Source of the DNA: Algibacter marinivivus
GTDB taxonomy: Bacteria; Bacteroidota; Bacteroidia; Flavobacteriales; Flavobacteriaceae
Length of the DNA: 64,000 nucleotides
Reading direction: 5' to 3'
Assembly (NCBI RefSeq): GCF_003143755.1
Contig: NZ_QFRI01000003.1
Span: 124,001-188,000, forward strand
A program made the translations under genes and the position numbers. The stretch's first letter is position 1. Every line of letters begins with the position of its first letter. Positions 34,170-41,858 of this stretch are shown here, piece by piece. The notes beneath the pieces were generated by a model. That model was not told the DNA's origin and did no database searches. It worked only from the letters and a program-made list of their open reading frames with translations.

Positions 34170-34265
34170 TGTGCCTAACTTTAATGATATGACGTCGTTT
34201 TAATGACTTATATCAGTCGATACTGAAACAAGTTCATCATAAGTAAGCTAAGTTAGAATTTTATT
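34170..34265 (-). repeat. Cargo start core plus boundary repeat U, copy A
   Basis: On the plus strand TGTGCCTAAC (34170-34179) is the inverse of GTTAGGCACA next to D1. It is followed by the U repeat at 34194-34265. U has the core GTCGTTTTAATGACTT (34194-34209) inside TGATAT/ATATCA arms, and it agrees with copy B (35780-35851) at 65 of 72 positions by hand count. Confidence 0.75.
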
Positions 34266-34314
34266 GTAAAAAAATCAATACACATATGTACGTAATTATA
34301 AACAGTTATTAACA

Positions 34315-34353
34315 AAAAAATTGCCTTTTCAAATACGTGAAAAAGCGATTTTT
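34315..34353 (-). terminator. Terminator hairpin after the secreted-protein gene
   Basis: Arms AAAAATTGCCTTTTCA and TGAAAAAGCGATTTTT with a 7-base loop, A-rich on one side and T-rich on the other. A near copy lies at 35891-35928. Confidence 0.6.
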
Positions 34354-34379
34354 TAAGTTAATTGATTGATTAATGAAGT

Positions 34380-35714
34380 TTAATTTATGTCAATTAGCAC
34401 TCTTTTATTAGGATCATTTGCATAAAGTACGAGCGAGTTTTTATCCAATTTATAAAAGTTACGGCCAATTGGTAGACAATCTAAATCGGAAACTTTAAAT
34501 AACTCTTGAAATGTTTTTTCTCCTGTTTCAATATTAATACTGTTTACAACATAAGAAGTATTCCTCTTTTTGCCACTTTTATTGTATATAATGTAGAGTA
34601 CATTGTCAATCAATATATGTGCAAAACTTCCGTATCTACGCTCGGTAATTTGTTCTTTTTCAATTATGCTTTTTTGAATGGTTTTTCCTTTACTATTTAT
34701 TGTGTATAAATGAATATTCCTATATGCATAAATGCCATTAATTGAAGGAGAGACTTCTTCCATAATAATAAGTTCAGAACCATTATTCAATTTTTTTATA
34801 TCACGAATTATAGCGTTATTACCGTTATAATCTGAATCAAGTAGAATTGATACAGAATCAATCAATTTAAGGTCTTTGTTTAAAACATTTTTCTTTAATT
34901 CTAGACTTTTGTCATTTTTTGAAGAAATAAATGAATAATAAGATAGTGCTTCTCCTTTTAAAAATGGGTCGTGATAATATGCAGGCTTTTGTTTATAATT
35001 AGTTACATGATTGTTTTCACCATAAACTTCGTCTTTGGTAATAATTAAATCATTTGAAGGTTTAAATGAGACGAAAACATCTCCTTCATTACTAATCAAA
35101 GCGGAACTTATTTTAAGAAAAAAGGTTCGTTTTTTTCCCTTAATTCTTTTTTCACTCAATTGATTAAAATTATCATCGAAAACCTTTACTTCAAAATAAG
35201 TGATTTTCTCCTCTTTGTTGAAAGCCTTTTGAATAACACCAATTTTACTTGCATCATCAGAGATAATTATTTTTGGGTCTGGATATAAATTTTTTAAATC
35301 ATTTTTTATACTTGGAGCTTCTAATAATTTCTTCTCTCTTATAAACATAAAGGTTTTAATATCAAGCTCATATTTATAAAAAGGTCCAAATTTATCTCTG
35401 CCAAATACATAAAACACATTATTAATCACTTTTGCATCACTAATCTTAAACCTTGATAACAGTTTTGTTTTAACAATAGCATTGTTGCGGTTATCTATTA
35501 ATTGTACCTCTTGATTATAAAATTTCCCAGGTTTGTAGTTATTAACTATCCCTAAAGAATATAATGAATCAATTTTAGTAACTTGAAATAAATCAAACAA
35601 CTTAGCTTTATTTTCGGTAGTGTGTTCAAGAACAGTATACTTAATCTGAGATTGCGCATACAAAACTACAGGGCTTGATAAAATTACCAGAAGAATTAAT
35701 GTTTTTAATTTCAT
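34380..35714 (-). CDS. Secreted protein of unknown function, repeat-flanked
   Basis: 444 aa from the ATG at 35714 (KLKTLILLVILSSPVVLYAQ, a clear signal peptide). The frame stays open to 35828, but that extension runs into repeat U copy B, so it is not used; an ATG at 35756 is the alternative. The mature protein has regularly spaced strand-rich stretches (NVFYVFGRDKFGPFY, EDVFVSFKP-like, NVLYIIYNKSGKK) that could form a beta propeller; this is only an impression. No family recognised. It is flanked by two near-identical terminator-plus-U blocks 1586 bp apart. Confidence 0.75.
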   Translation of the reverse strand: MKLKTLILLVILSSPVVLYAQSQIKYTVLEHTTENKAKLFDLFQVTKIDSLYSLGIVNNYKPGKFYNQEVQLIDNRNNAIVKTKLLSRFKISDAKVINNVFYVFGRDKFGPFYKYELDIKTFMFIREKKLLEAPSIKNDLKNLYPDPKIIISDDASKIGVIQKAFNKEEKITYFEVKVFDDNFNQLSEKRIKGKKRTFFLKISSALISNEGDVFVSFKPSNDLIITKDEVYGENNHVTNYKQKPAYYHDPFLKGEALSYYSFISSKNDKSLELKKNVLNKDLKLIDSVSILLDSDYNGNNAIIRDIKKLNNGSELIIMEEVSPSINGIYAYRNIHLYTINSKGKTIQKSIIEKEQITERRYGSFAHILIDNVLYIIYNKSGKKRNTSYVVNSINIETGEKTFQELFKVSDLDCLPIGRNFYKLDKNSLVLYANDPNKRVLIDIN

Positions 35715-35779
35715 TTTATCAGGAAAAAATTGATAGATATTAAACAGTTTTCTCATTGTACCCAATTTAATGTTGTAAC

Positions 35780-35851
35780 GTTGTTTTAATGACTTATATC
35801 TCTCGATACTGAAACAAGTTCTGCACAAGTAAGCGAAGTTAGAATTTTATT
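35780..35851 (-). repeat. Boundary repeat U, copy B
   Basis: 72 bp, core GTTGTTTTAATGACTT (35780-35795), followed by TCGATACTGAAACAAGTTC and AAGTTAGAATTTTATT. It lies upstream of the secreted-protein gene. On the minus strand the sequence just after it reads TTGGGTACAAT, similar in form to TTAGGCACAAT after copy A. Confidence 0.75.
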
Positions 35852-35890
35852 ATCATCAAGTCAAGTATTTTCCATTTGAGTTATTTAAAA

Positions 35891-35928
35891 AAAAATCGCC
35901 TTTTCAAATACATGAAAAAGCGGTTTTT
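35891..35928 (-). terminator. Terminator hairpin after the ExbB/MotA-like gene
   Basis: Arms AAAAATCGCCTTTTCA and TGAAAAAGCGGTTTTT; a near duplicate of the hairpin at 34315. It lies 27 bp past the stop of the membrane protein gene on the minus strand. Confidence 0.6.
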
Positions 35929-35954
35929 TAAGTTGATTGATGAAGAACTACTAA

Positions 35955-36347
35955 TTAATTTTTATTTAAAGCTTTTAAAATAATAATCCCGATTCTTGGC
36001 AGTATAAACGTAACAGCCCCAAAAACGGTTGTTAAAAAAGAGACTTTAAGTCCTGCAGCCATCATACCTTGGCTAATATCGCCCATAGATTCAATGGCAT
36101 CAAACGCCGTAATCATTCCTATTATAGAGCCTAAAAAACCAAATACCAAGCCTAAAATACTAGCATCTGATGCTAAACTGGTCATTTTTTTAGATTTCAC
36201 TATATCTTTTTTAAGATTTACAAACCCTATAACAACAAAGGCTAAAGCCAGTAAAAGGCATATTAAAATTAATGACATAAAAAGTGGTCCGCCTTCCATA
36301 AAACGGTCTGCAAAAACATTCAAAGAAATAACTGATGATACATTCAT
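35955..36347 (-). CDS. MotA/TolQ/ExbB proton-channel family membrane protein
   Basis: 130 aa from the ATG at 36347 (NVSSVISLNVFADRFMEGGPLFMSLIL); an upstream in-frame ATG at 36380 would add 11 residues. There are three hydrophobic stretches. The segment SILGLVFGFLGSIIGMITAFDAIESMGDIS, then MAAGLKVSFLTTVFGAVTFI resembles the pore helices of the MotA/TolQ/ExbB family. It is shorter than canonical ExbB and has no ExbD/TolR partner next to it. It is divergent from a LytTR two-component pair, and flavobacteria often keep these neighbours together (from memory). Confidence 0.8.
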   Translation of the reverse strand: MNVSSVISLNVFADRFMEGGPLFMSLILICLLLALAFVVIGFVNLKKDIVKSKKMTSLASDASILGLVFGFLGSIIGMITAFDAIESMGDISQGMMAAGLKVSFLTTVFGAVTFILPRIGIIILKALNKN

Positions 36348-36470
36348 AATAATGGTTTTAATTAAACATGCTACAAACATATAGCCTAAATACCTTGCAA
36401 AATTTAAAATGCGACGGATGACGAATTTAGCAATAAAAACAACATCAGGTTAAAACGGTTACTAAATTGG

Positions 36471-36518
36471 TTATTCGTCTACAAAACAAAAACCTCATCA
36501 AATTTTATACTATTATTG
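36471..36518 (+). promoter_or_regulatory. Promoter with LytTR-type site before the sensor kinase gene
   Basis: TTATTCGTCTACAA (36471-36484) matches the LytTR-type 13-mer of the H-NOX operon at 10-11 positions. TATTATTG (36511-36518) is a near -7 box (one mismatch), and the site centre is 40 bp from its end, as at 336-403. On the other side GACGGATG and GACGAATT (36413-36427) could be half-sites facing the divergent gene. Confidence 0.5.
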
Positions 36519-36523
36519 TATTG

Positions 36524-37579
36524 ATGTTTACAAAGCGCTTCATATTAAAAAAGATAGGGCAAATGCTTTTACACGTTATATTCTGGTATGGCGTGCTTTT
36601 ATTTTATACCTATTTTTTTGGTGTAGATAGTAGTGATTTTAGTTACGTTAAAAGCTTTTCATTCTTTTTAATGCCCATAACCATTGCTACAACCTATGTT
36701 TTTATTTATAAGCTTATCCCTGATTATTTAATTACTAAACGTTATTTCTTATTTGGTCTGTACAGTCTTTATACATTTATAATTTCAGCATATCTTATTG
36801 TTATATCTGTGTTTTACGGATTGGTTTACCTTTCAAATTTCGAAGAATCAAATATGGCGCCAATTAGTAAAAGCTTACTTTTTGTGGGTATTGCGGTGTA
36901 TTTGGTAGTTATTATTGTTAGTGCGTTTAAGCTTTTAAAACTAAACTTAAAACATGCCGAAGACACCAAAAAATTGGAAACTAAAATTTTAGAAACGCAA
37001 CTAAAACTTAAAGAACAGGAGTTGAATTATCTGAAAATGCAGATTCATCCGCACTTTCTATTTAACACACTAAACACCATGTATGGTTTTGCTTTAAAAA
37101 AAGCTGACGAAACCCCAGAAATGATTTTGAAGCTCTCAAACTTGCTAGATTATTTGCTATACCAAGTAGATAAACCCTTTGTGGCTTTACAAGATGAAAT
37201 TAATCATATTAATGATTACATAGAATTAGAAAAAATGCGTTTTAATGATACGCTTCAAATCCATTTTAAAACCGAAAACATTTTAGAGGATATGCAAATT
37301 GCGCCTATGCTCCTACTGCCTTTTGTTGAGAACAGTTTTAAACATGGGAGTTTAAAAAAAGGGGTTTTACAAGTTAATATTCAATTACGTTGTGAAGGCA
37401 ACCATATTGTTTTTAAAATTGAAAACACCAATACTAACAACGAGACTTCTGAAAAAGGCATTGGTTTAGAAAATATTAAAAAGCGCTTAGATTTGTTATA
37501 TAAAGCGGCTTACCAATTAAAAATTGATGATACAACTGAATTATTTAAAGTACATTTAGAGTTAGATATTACGCCGTAA
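36524..37579 (+). CDS. LytS/YehU-type sensor histidine kinase
   Basis: 351 aa from the ATG at 36524. The frame opens at a TTG at 36467, but that region is the promoter. Four membrane spans lie in the first ~140 residues (LLHVIFWYGVLLFYTYFFG and three more), then a coiled linker. The His_kinase domain has MQIHPHFLFNTLNTMYGFA with the phospho-His, and the HATPase has MLLLPFVENSFKHGSL and GIGLENIKKRLDLLY. It senses an unknown membrane or periplasmic cue and phosphorylates the regulator encoded next with no gap. Confidence 0.92.
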   Translation: MFTKRFILKKIGQMLLHVIFWYGVLLFYTYFFGVDSSDFSYVKSFSFFLMPITIATTYVFIYKLIPDYLITKRYFLFGLYSLYTFIISAYLIVISVFYGLVYLSNFEESNMAPISKSLLFVGIAVYLVVIIVSAFKLLKLNLKHAEDTKKLETKILETQLKLKEQELNYLKMQIHPHFLFNTLNTMYGFALKKADETPEMILKLSNLLDYLLYQVDKPFVALQDEINHINDYIELEKMRFNDTLQIHFKTENILEDMQIAPMLLLPFVENSFKHGSLKKGVLQVNIQLRCEGNHIVFKIENTNTNNETSEKGIGLENIKKRLDLLYKAAYQLKIDDTTELFKVHLELDITP

Positions 37580-38296
37580 ATGGAGAACCCTAAAAACATA
37601 TCGTGCCTTATTGTTGATGATGAAGCTATAGCCAGAGAAGTTATAGCAACGCATGTAGCAAAAATACCAAACATTACTATTGTAGCAAGTTGCAGTAACG
37701 CCATTGAAGCATTTAATGCCTTAAGAAATAATCAAATCGATTTGATTTTTCTGGATATTAATATGCCCGAAGTGTCTGGTATTTCTTTTGCGAAGTCAAT
37801 TAATAAAGATATGAAAATCATTTTTACAACTGCCTACAGGGATTTTGCTGTTGAAGGTTTTGAATTGCAAGCTGTAGATTATTTAATGAAACCTATCTCT
37901 TTTGATAGACTTTTAAAGGCCGTAAATACCTATTATGATATCTACACATCAAACCAACAGCCTCAAGAAACAAAAGCTGATACTAATGGTTTTATGTTTG
38001 TTCGCGCAGACAGACGCATGGTTAAAATTGATTTTGAATCTATAATATATATTGAAAGTTATAGCGATTATATAAAAATCCATTTAGCCAATGAAACTAT
38101 TGTAACTAGAGAAACCATAAGTGCCATTGAAGCTAAATTACCAAGTAACCGCTTTTTAAGAATACATCGGTCTTACATCATAGCTTTGAAACATATTACG
38201 TCTTTTACTAACGAGGAAATAACAATTAATAATACGTCTCTTACCATAAGTAGAAGCTACAAAAAAGATGTGCTTCAAATTCTAGAAAAATTCTAA
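37580..38296 (+). CDS. LytTR-family response regulator
   Basis: 238 aa. Receiver: IVDDE, phospho-acceptor Asp59 in LIFLDINMP, Lys in YLMKPISF. The LytTR domain begins near 140 (FVRADRRMVKIDFESIIYIES) and has FLRIHRSYIIALKHI and SRSYKKDVLQIL. Same length and layout as the regulator at 426-1142. Its ATG directly follows the kinase stop, so they are a classic LytS/LytTR pair. The LytTR-type site upstream of the kinase suggests autoregulation. Confidence 0.93.
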   Translation: MENPKNISCLIVDDEAIAREVIATHVAKIPNITIVASCSNAIEAFNALRNNQIDLIFLDINMPEVSGISFAKSINKDMKIIFTTAYRDFAVEGFELQAVDYLMKPISFDRLLKAVNTYYDIYTSNQQPQETKADTNGFMFVRADRRMVKIDFESIIYIESYSDYIKIHLANETIVTRETISAIEAKLPSNRFLRIHRSYIIALKHITSFTNEEITINNTSLTISRSYKKDVLQILEKF

Positions 38297-38301
38297 AAAA
38301 T

Positions 38302-39114
38302 TTATTTTCCACCAAGCGGATAACCTTTAATATAATACCCTTGCTTCTTTCCGTTTGCTTTAAAGGCATCATTAATCTCCCAATTATAATTGGATGTTTT
38401 GACATCACTTAATAACAATTCAATATCTTCAAAAGTATATGTACGCATTAAAGAGGCTTGACCATCCCAAGCATACGCTAATGGAATAATTGGAATGATA
38501 TAGGTGAACAGTAGTTGTGTAAGCGTAATGCTTTTGGTAAAAGGCGTCATTACCCATGTCATAACAAAAAGAATAAGCAAAGATATTGGGAGTAATAATA
38601 TCCAAGCTACAAATGGAACGTTGTTCTTCGCTATTTCGTAAATTAAAATAGGCTCGTTATTTTTTGAAGCTGATTTTAAAATATTTTTAGCAATTTCAGG
38701 ATTCATATGATGAAAACTGGCAATCATGGTTTTTAACCCTTTTGGTACTTCAGATAAATTGGTAGCATTTATAGAATCTTCATGATAAGTAACAAACTCA
38801 TTATCATCGGTATTTATTTTCTTAACCAATTTTGGGTTTGGATGTAAGTCGGTTAAAAGTAAACGTAATTTATCCTCTTTTTGTACTTCATTTATATGCT
38901 CAACAACACTAGGCATAGGACCACCTGAACCAGAACCTAAATCTACAATTGAATCAAAATGAATTGTCTTTCTTAAATCGATAATGAGGTTTGATAACAC
39001 TTCTGTTGTTCCCATTATTTTATGAAGCAGCAGAATCAGATTAGTCATGGCTACTCTGAAACTCGTTGGAAACCAACTAAAATCTTCAAATTCAAAGAGT
39101 TCTTTGCGTTTCAT
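38302..39114 (-). CDS. Methyltransferase-like protein with C-terminal membrane hairpin
   Basis: 270 aa. The AdoMet-binding motif I is SIVDLGSGSGGPMP near residue 55, followed by LLLTDLHPNPKLV with an acidic residue at the end of strand 2, and MIASFHHMNP. Two hydrophobic spans (VAWILLLPISLLILFVMTWV and LLFTYIIPIIPLAYAW) follow at about 173-225, unusual for a soluble methyltransferase. The target is unknown; a lipid or membrane-bound substrate would fit. It ends 5 bp from the convergent LytTR gene and begins 2 bp after the gene at 39117, so the latter two are co-transcribed. Confidence 0.75.
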   Translation of the reverse strand: MKRKELFEFEDFSWFPTSFRVAMTNLILLLHKIMGTTEVLSNLIIDLRKTIHFDSIVDLGSGSGGPMPSVVEHINEVQKEDKLRLLLTDLHPNPKLVKKINTDDNEFVTYHEDSINATNLSEVPKGLKTMIASFHHMNPEIAKNILKSASKNNEPILIYEIAKNNVPFVAWILLLPISLLILFVMTWVMTPFTKSITLTQLLFTYIIPIIPLAYAWDGQASLMRTYTFEDIELLLSDVKTSNYNWEINDAFKANGKKQGYYIKGYPLGGK

Positions 39115-39116
39115 TA

Positions 39117-39818
39117 CTAATTAAAAATACCGTTTTTTTTCTCAATGCTATTGGGCGCCCAAATCTTGATATCATCAAACTTTCCTGTATCATCAAACGA
39201 ACCAAAACCTAAGTAACCAGATTTAAAATGCGCATCTGTTGCTTTCATGATAGGTGTCGTCATGTCATCAAAATAAATTTCAATAAGCCCTTCTTCAACT
39301 TTTCTAACCACTCTGGCAGTATGCCAATCGTCCACCGCTCCCCAACTAGTACCCTTAGTTCTTTCCGAAGCTATACTTTTTCGAGGTTCATCATTAACTA
39401 AAAAAATAGAATTTGCATGTGCATCTGCTTTTGAAGCGATATGTGTATAATAAAAATTAGATGCGTTAGTAATGCCAAACATTAAACATAAATCGCGGTG
39501 CCCATACTCTCTTCCATTTTGGTTTAATCTTATTTCATAAATAAAATCACCAAGAAGAACATTTTTTATTAAAGCTATATTAAATGGCGACCTTACTTCT
39601 GGTTTATAATTGCTTTTTCCAATAAGCTCCAAACAATTGCCTTTGCTTCCTTTTGAAATGCGCCAGACTTTGCTGTCCGTCATTTCAAAATCATGTATCG
39701 CTTCTGTAGATTCAAAATCTTGACTATAAACTTGTTTATAATCCTCTGGAATATTGGCTTGTGCACATAGTTTTATACTTAAAGTAAAACATACAAAAAG
39801 AGCAAAGGGAATTTTCAT
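39117..39818 (-). CDS. Secreted lectin-fold (concanavalin-A-like) protein
   Basis: 233 aa. Signal peptide MKIPFALFVCFTLSIKLCAQ. The mature part has the pattern of a jelly-roll DUF1080/LamG-like domain: VYSQDFESTEAI, WRISKGSKGNCLEL, FIYEIRLNQNGREYGHRDLCLMFG, WHTARVVRKVEEGLIEIYFDD and GYLGFGSFDDTGKFDDIKIWAP. Such proteins bind or break glycans, or are surface proteins of unknown role. No catalytic residues can be assigned. It is the first gene of a pair with the methyltransferase-like protein. Confidence 0.75.
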   Translation of the reverse strand: MKIPFALFVCFTLSIKLCAQANIPEDYKQVYSQDFESTEAIHDFEMTDSKVWRISKGSKGNCLELIGKSNYKPEVRSPFNIALIKNVLLGDFIYEIRLNQNGREYGHRDLCLMFGITNASNFYYTHIASKADAHANSIFLVNDEPRKSIASERTKGTSWGAVDDWHTARVVRKVEEGLIEIYFDDMTTPIMKATDAHFKSGYLGFGSFDDTGKFDDIKIWAPNSIEKKNGIFN

Positions 39819-39871
39819 GTAATGAGTATTTATTGTTCTCTAAATTATCACTTTAAATTTTAATAATAAAA

Positions 39872-39901
39872 AATCCCCTTTCAAATTAATGAAAAGGGAT
39901 T
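39872..39901 (+). terminator. Hairpin between convergent or tandem genes
   Basis: AATCCCCTTTCA and TGAAAAGGGATT pair with one mismatch around AATTAA. A-rich before it on the plus strand, giving a T-run on the minus strand, so it most likely terminates the minus-strand MscS operon. Confidence 0.5.
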
Positions 39902-39967
39902 GTAAGATGTAGAGAGTGTTTCGTTACTCAGAAAAGTAACCAACCAAATTTTAACCCTAACTTAAAG

Positions 39968-40783
39968 TTAATCCTGAATACTTACTTGACTCTCTACAAT
40001 ATCTTTAATAGGCACTACTAATTTTCCTTCTTTTGTTTTTATTGTTACAGATATACTATTTATGGCTTCAACTTCACCACGTATACCATTAAATTCAATT
40101 ACTTGACCAACCTCATATAACTTTCTTGCATAAAAAGTGTTTAACACTTTTTCTATTACATTTCTAGCTCCTAATCCAAAGGCTAAAGCAAAGGCTAGTA
40201 AAAATGATGCAAGTATCATTTTTATATTACTAGTAATAATCTCAGTATTTATTTCTGCTTGATTTAATGCCGTTATGCTTATTAAAACCATTAATAATAT
40301 AAATACCAATTGGCTTAATAATTTACCTCCTGAAAGCTCTAAAGATTCAAATAAACTCTGAAGTGATTTCTTGACAAAAGTTGCAAACAATAAACCTAAT
40401 GTTACAATAACTAAAGCAGTAAATAACTTTGGTAAGTAGGCAAAAAAGCTTTTTAAACCTTCAGACACCATTGTTAATTCTAGAATATCTGCAACTATGG
40501 TAATTAAAACAATGTACAATAACCATTTTGTTGTCTTAACAAGAATATTTACTAAATTAATATTTAAAGTTTTACCTTCAGATAATTCAATCTCATTAAG
40601 CTTATCTCCTAACTTATTGACATTGGCTTTTGTTAATACTTTTCTAAGCACACTTGTAATTATCTTTGTTATTATTAAAAAAATAATAATTAAAGCTAGT
40701 ACTCCGAGGATTTTAGGTGCTGAAGCGGCTATGTCTATCCAAATACTTTCTAATGATTCTTTTATTTGATCTAAAAAATCCAT
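39968..40783 (-). CDS. Small MscS-family mechanosensitive channel
   Basis: 271 aa, close in size to MscS. Three to four membrane spans (VLALIIIFLIITKIITSVL, WLLYIVLITIVADIL, LFTALVIVTLGLLFATF, LASFLLAFALAFGLGARNVIEKVL). The Gly/Ala-rich last span is the pore helix. The C-terminal beta domain has YEVGQVIEFNGIRGEVEAINSISVTIKTKEGKLVVPIKDIV. It probably releases solutes on hypo-osmotic shock. It is the last gene of a sigma factor operon. Confidence 0.9.
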   Translation of the reverse strand: MDFLDQIKESLESIWIDIAASAPKILGVLALIIIFLIITKIITSVLRKVLTKANVNKLGDKLNEIELSEGKTLNINLVNILVKTTKWLLYIVLITIVADILELTMVSEGLKSFFAYLPKLFTALVIVTLGLLFATFVKKSLQSLFESLELSGGKLLSQLVFILLMVLISITALNQAEINTEIITSNIKMILASFLLAFALAFGLGARNVIEKVLNTFYARKLYEVGQVIEFNGIRGEVEAINSISVTIKTKEGKLVVPIKDIVESQVSIQD

Positions 40784-40803
40784 AATTCGTGGGTTATAAT
40801 TGG

Positions 40804-40986
40804 TTATTGGTTTTTCTTATTTCTATTACTTACTACCGTTTCTATAACATGACTAAAATTATAAGAAAACAAAGCAGCCAAGTCCATTAAGAGTTTAGCC
40901 ATAGCGATATCACTCATCACCTTTGACTTTAACTCTGGCGGAACTTCCTTAAGAGGCTGGTTTATATGTTTAAATGGATTATCCAT
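40804..40986 (-). CDS. Small protein between sigma factor and MscS, unknown
   Basis: 60 aa. The first half is polar (NPFKHINQPLKEVPPELKSKVMSDIAMAK) and the second half amphipathic (LLMDLAALFSYNFSHVIETVV). There is no clear transmembrane span. Its ATG overlaps the sigma factor stop by 1 bp, the position where anti-sigma factors are often encoded, and MscS follows 20 bp later. The leading PPELKSKVMSDI segment recalls the start of anti-sigma-like flavobacterial proteins, but it is too short to be a transmembrane anti-sigma factor. Confidence 0.7.
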   Translation of the reverse strand: MDNPFKHINQPLKEVPPELKSKVMSDIAMAKLLMDLAALFSYNFSHVIETVVSNRNKKNQ

Positions 40987-41561
40987 TAATTTTGATTTTC
41001 GTTATATACGGTTACTAGTTTATCTTTAGCACGTTTAATTCTCATTTTCACTGCGCTTTGTCCAATACCTAAGGCTTCTTCTATCTCTTTAATAGTTAAA
41101 AAGTCTTGGTATTTCATTAGCAAAATCATTTTCTCTTCTGGAGAAATGAGCTCTAATGCCACTTTTAATTTATCAACTTTCATACTAAGGAAACTATCAT
41201 CATTTTCCTCATCTTCTGAAAGGTTTTCTATGTCTTTATAATCTACGGATTGCTTTTCAAACTTCTTAGCCGTATTTCTTGTTACGTAATTAACACAATG
41301 ATTATATGTAAATGAATATAACCATGTTGAAAATTTTGATTTCCCTTTAAAGCTAGCTAATTTAACAAAGAGTTTTAAAAATACATCTTGTGTTAAATCT
41401 TTAGCTTCATGTTCATCTTTAGCAAACCCGTAACATTTATTATATACTAATCCTGCATACCTGTCATACAAGATCTCGAAAAGCAATGTGTTATTTGTTT
41501 TCACAATTGCTTCTACCAGATCCTCGTCAGATAGCTTATTAATATTGTCTAGGGTTTTCAA
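40986..41561 (-). CDS. ECF-type RNA polymerase sigma factor
   Basis: 191 aa. Region 2: FEILYDRYAGLVYNKCYGFAKDEHEAKDLTQDVFLKLFVKLASFKGKSKFSTWLYSFTYNHCVNY contains DLTQDVF and the FSTWLY -10-recognition helix. An acidic linker (LSEDEENDDSF) precedes region 4 (SPEEKMILLMKYQDFLTIKEIEEALGIGQSAVKMRIKRAKDKL), a sigma-70 r4 helix-turn-helix. Start is TTG at 41561 (KTLDNINKLSDEDL); no ATG is suitably placed. First gene of the operon with the 60-aa protein and MscS, so an envelope or osmotic stress role is plausible. The 297 bp upstream hold only divergent promoter DNA. Confidence 0.92.
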   Translation of the reverse strand: MKTLDNINKLSDEDLVEAIVKTNNTLLFEILYDRYAGLVYNKCYGFAKDEHEAKDLTQDVFLKLFVKLASFKGKSKFSTWLYSFTYNHCVNYVTRNTAKKFEKQSVDYKDIENLSEDEENDDSFLSMKVDKLKVALELISPEEKMILLMKYQDFLTIKEIEEALGIGQSAVKMRIKRAKDKLVTVYNENQN

Positions 41562-41858
41562 ATTTAGCTTGCGCTATTTAGTTGTTACAAAGATTAAGAC
41601 ACATGATTTTCTAGTAGGTCACATGAATTACAAAAAAATAAAAATTTTATTTAATTGACATAAAAAACTTTCATTTATATATACGCATTTCTTACGCATT
41701 AGTCTTTTTAAACATTAATTAATGATAATGGTTAAAGTTAACCTAAACAAACGTAAACTACTAAATATAAGACAATTAAAGTAAAAATAGTTTTAGAGGT
41801 ATAAAAAAATTAGTAACTTGTAATTCATCAAACCAATGACAACCAAATATTTACGATA

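Noticed and set aside
35715-35828. N-terminal extension of the repeat-flanked secreted protein
   Set aside because: It is the translation of repeat U copy B; the signal peptide starts at the ATG at 35714.
36467-36523. TTG start of the LytS-type kinase
   Set aside because: The segment is the LytTR-type site and promoter; the ATG at 36524 is followed by normal family sequence.
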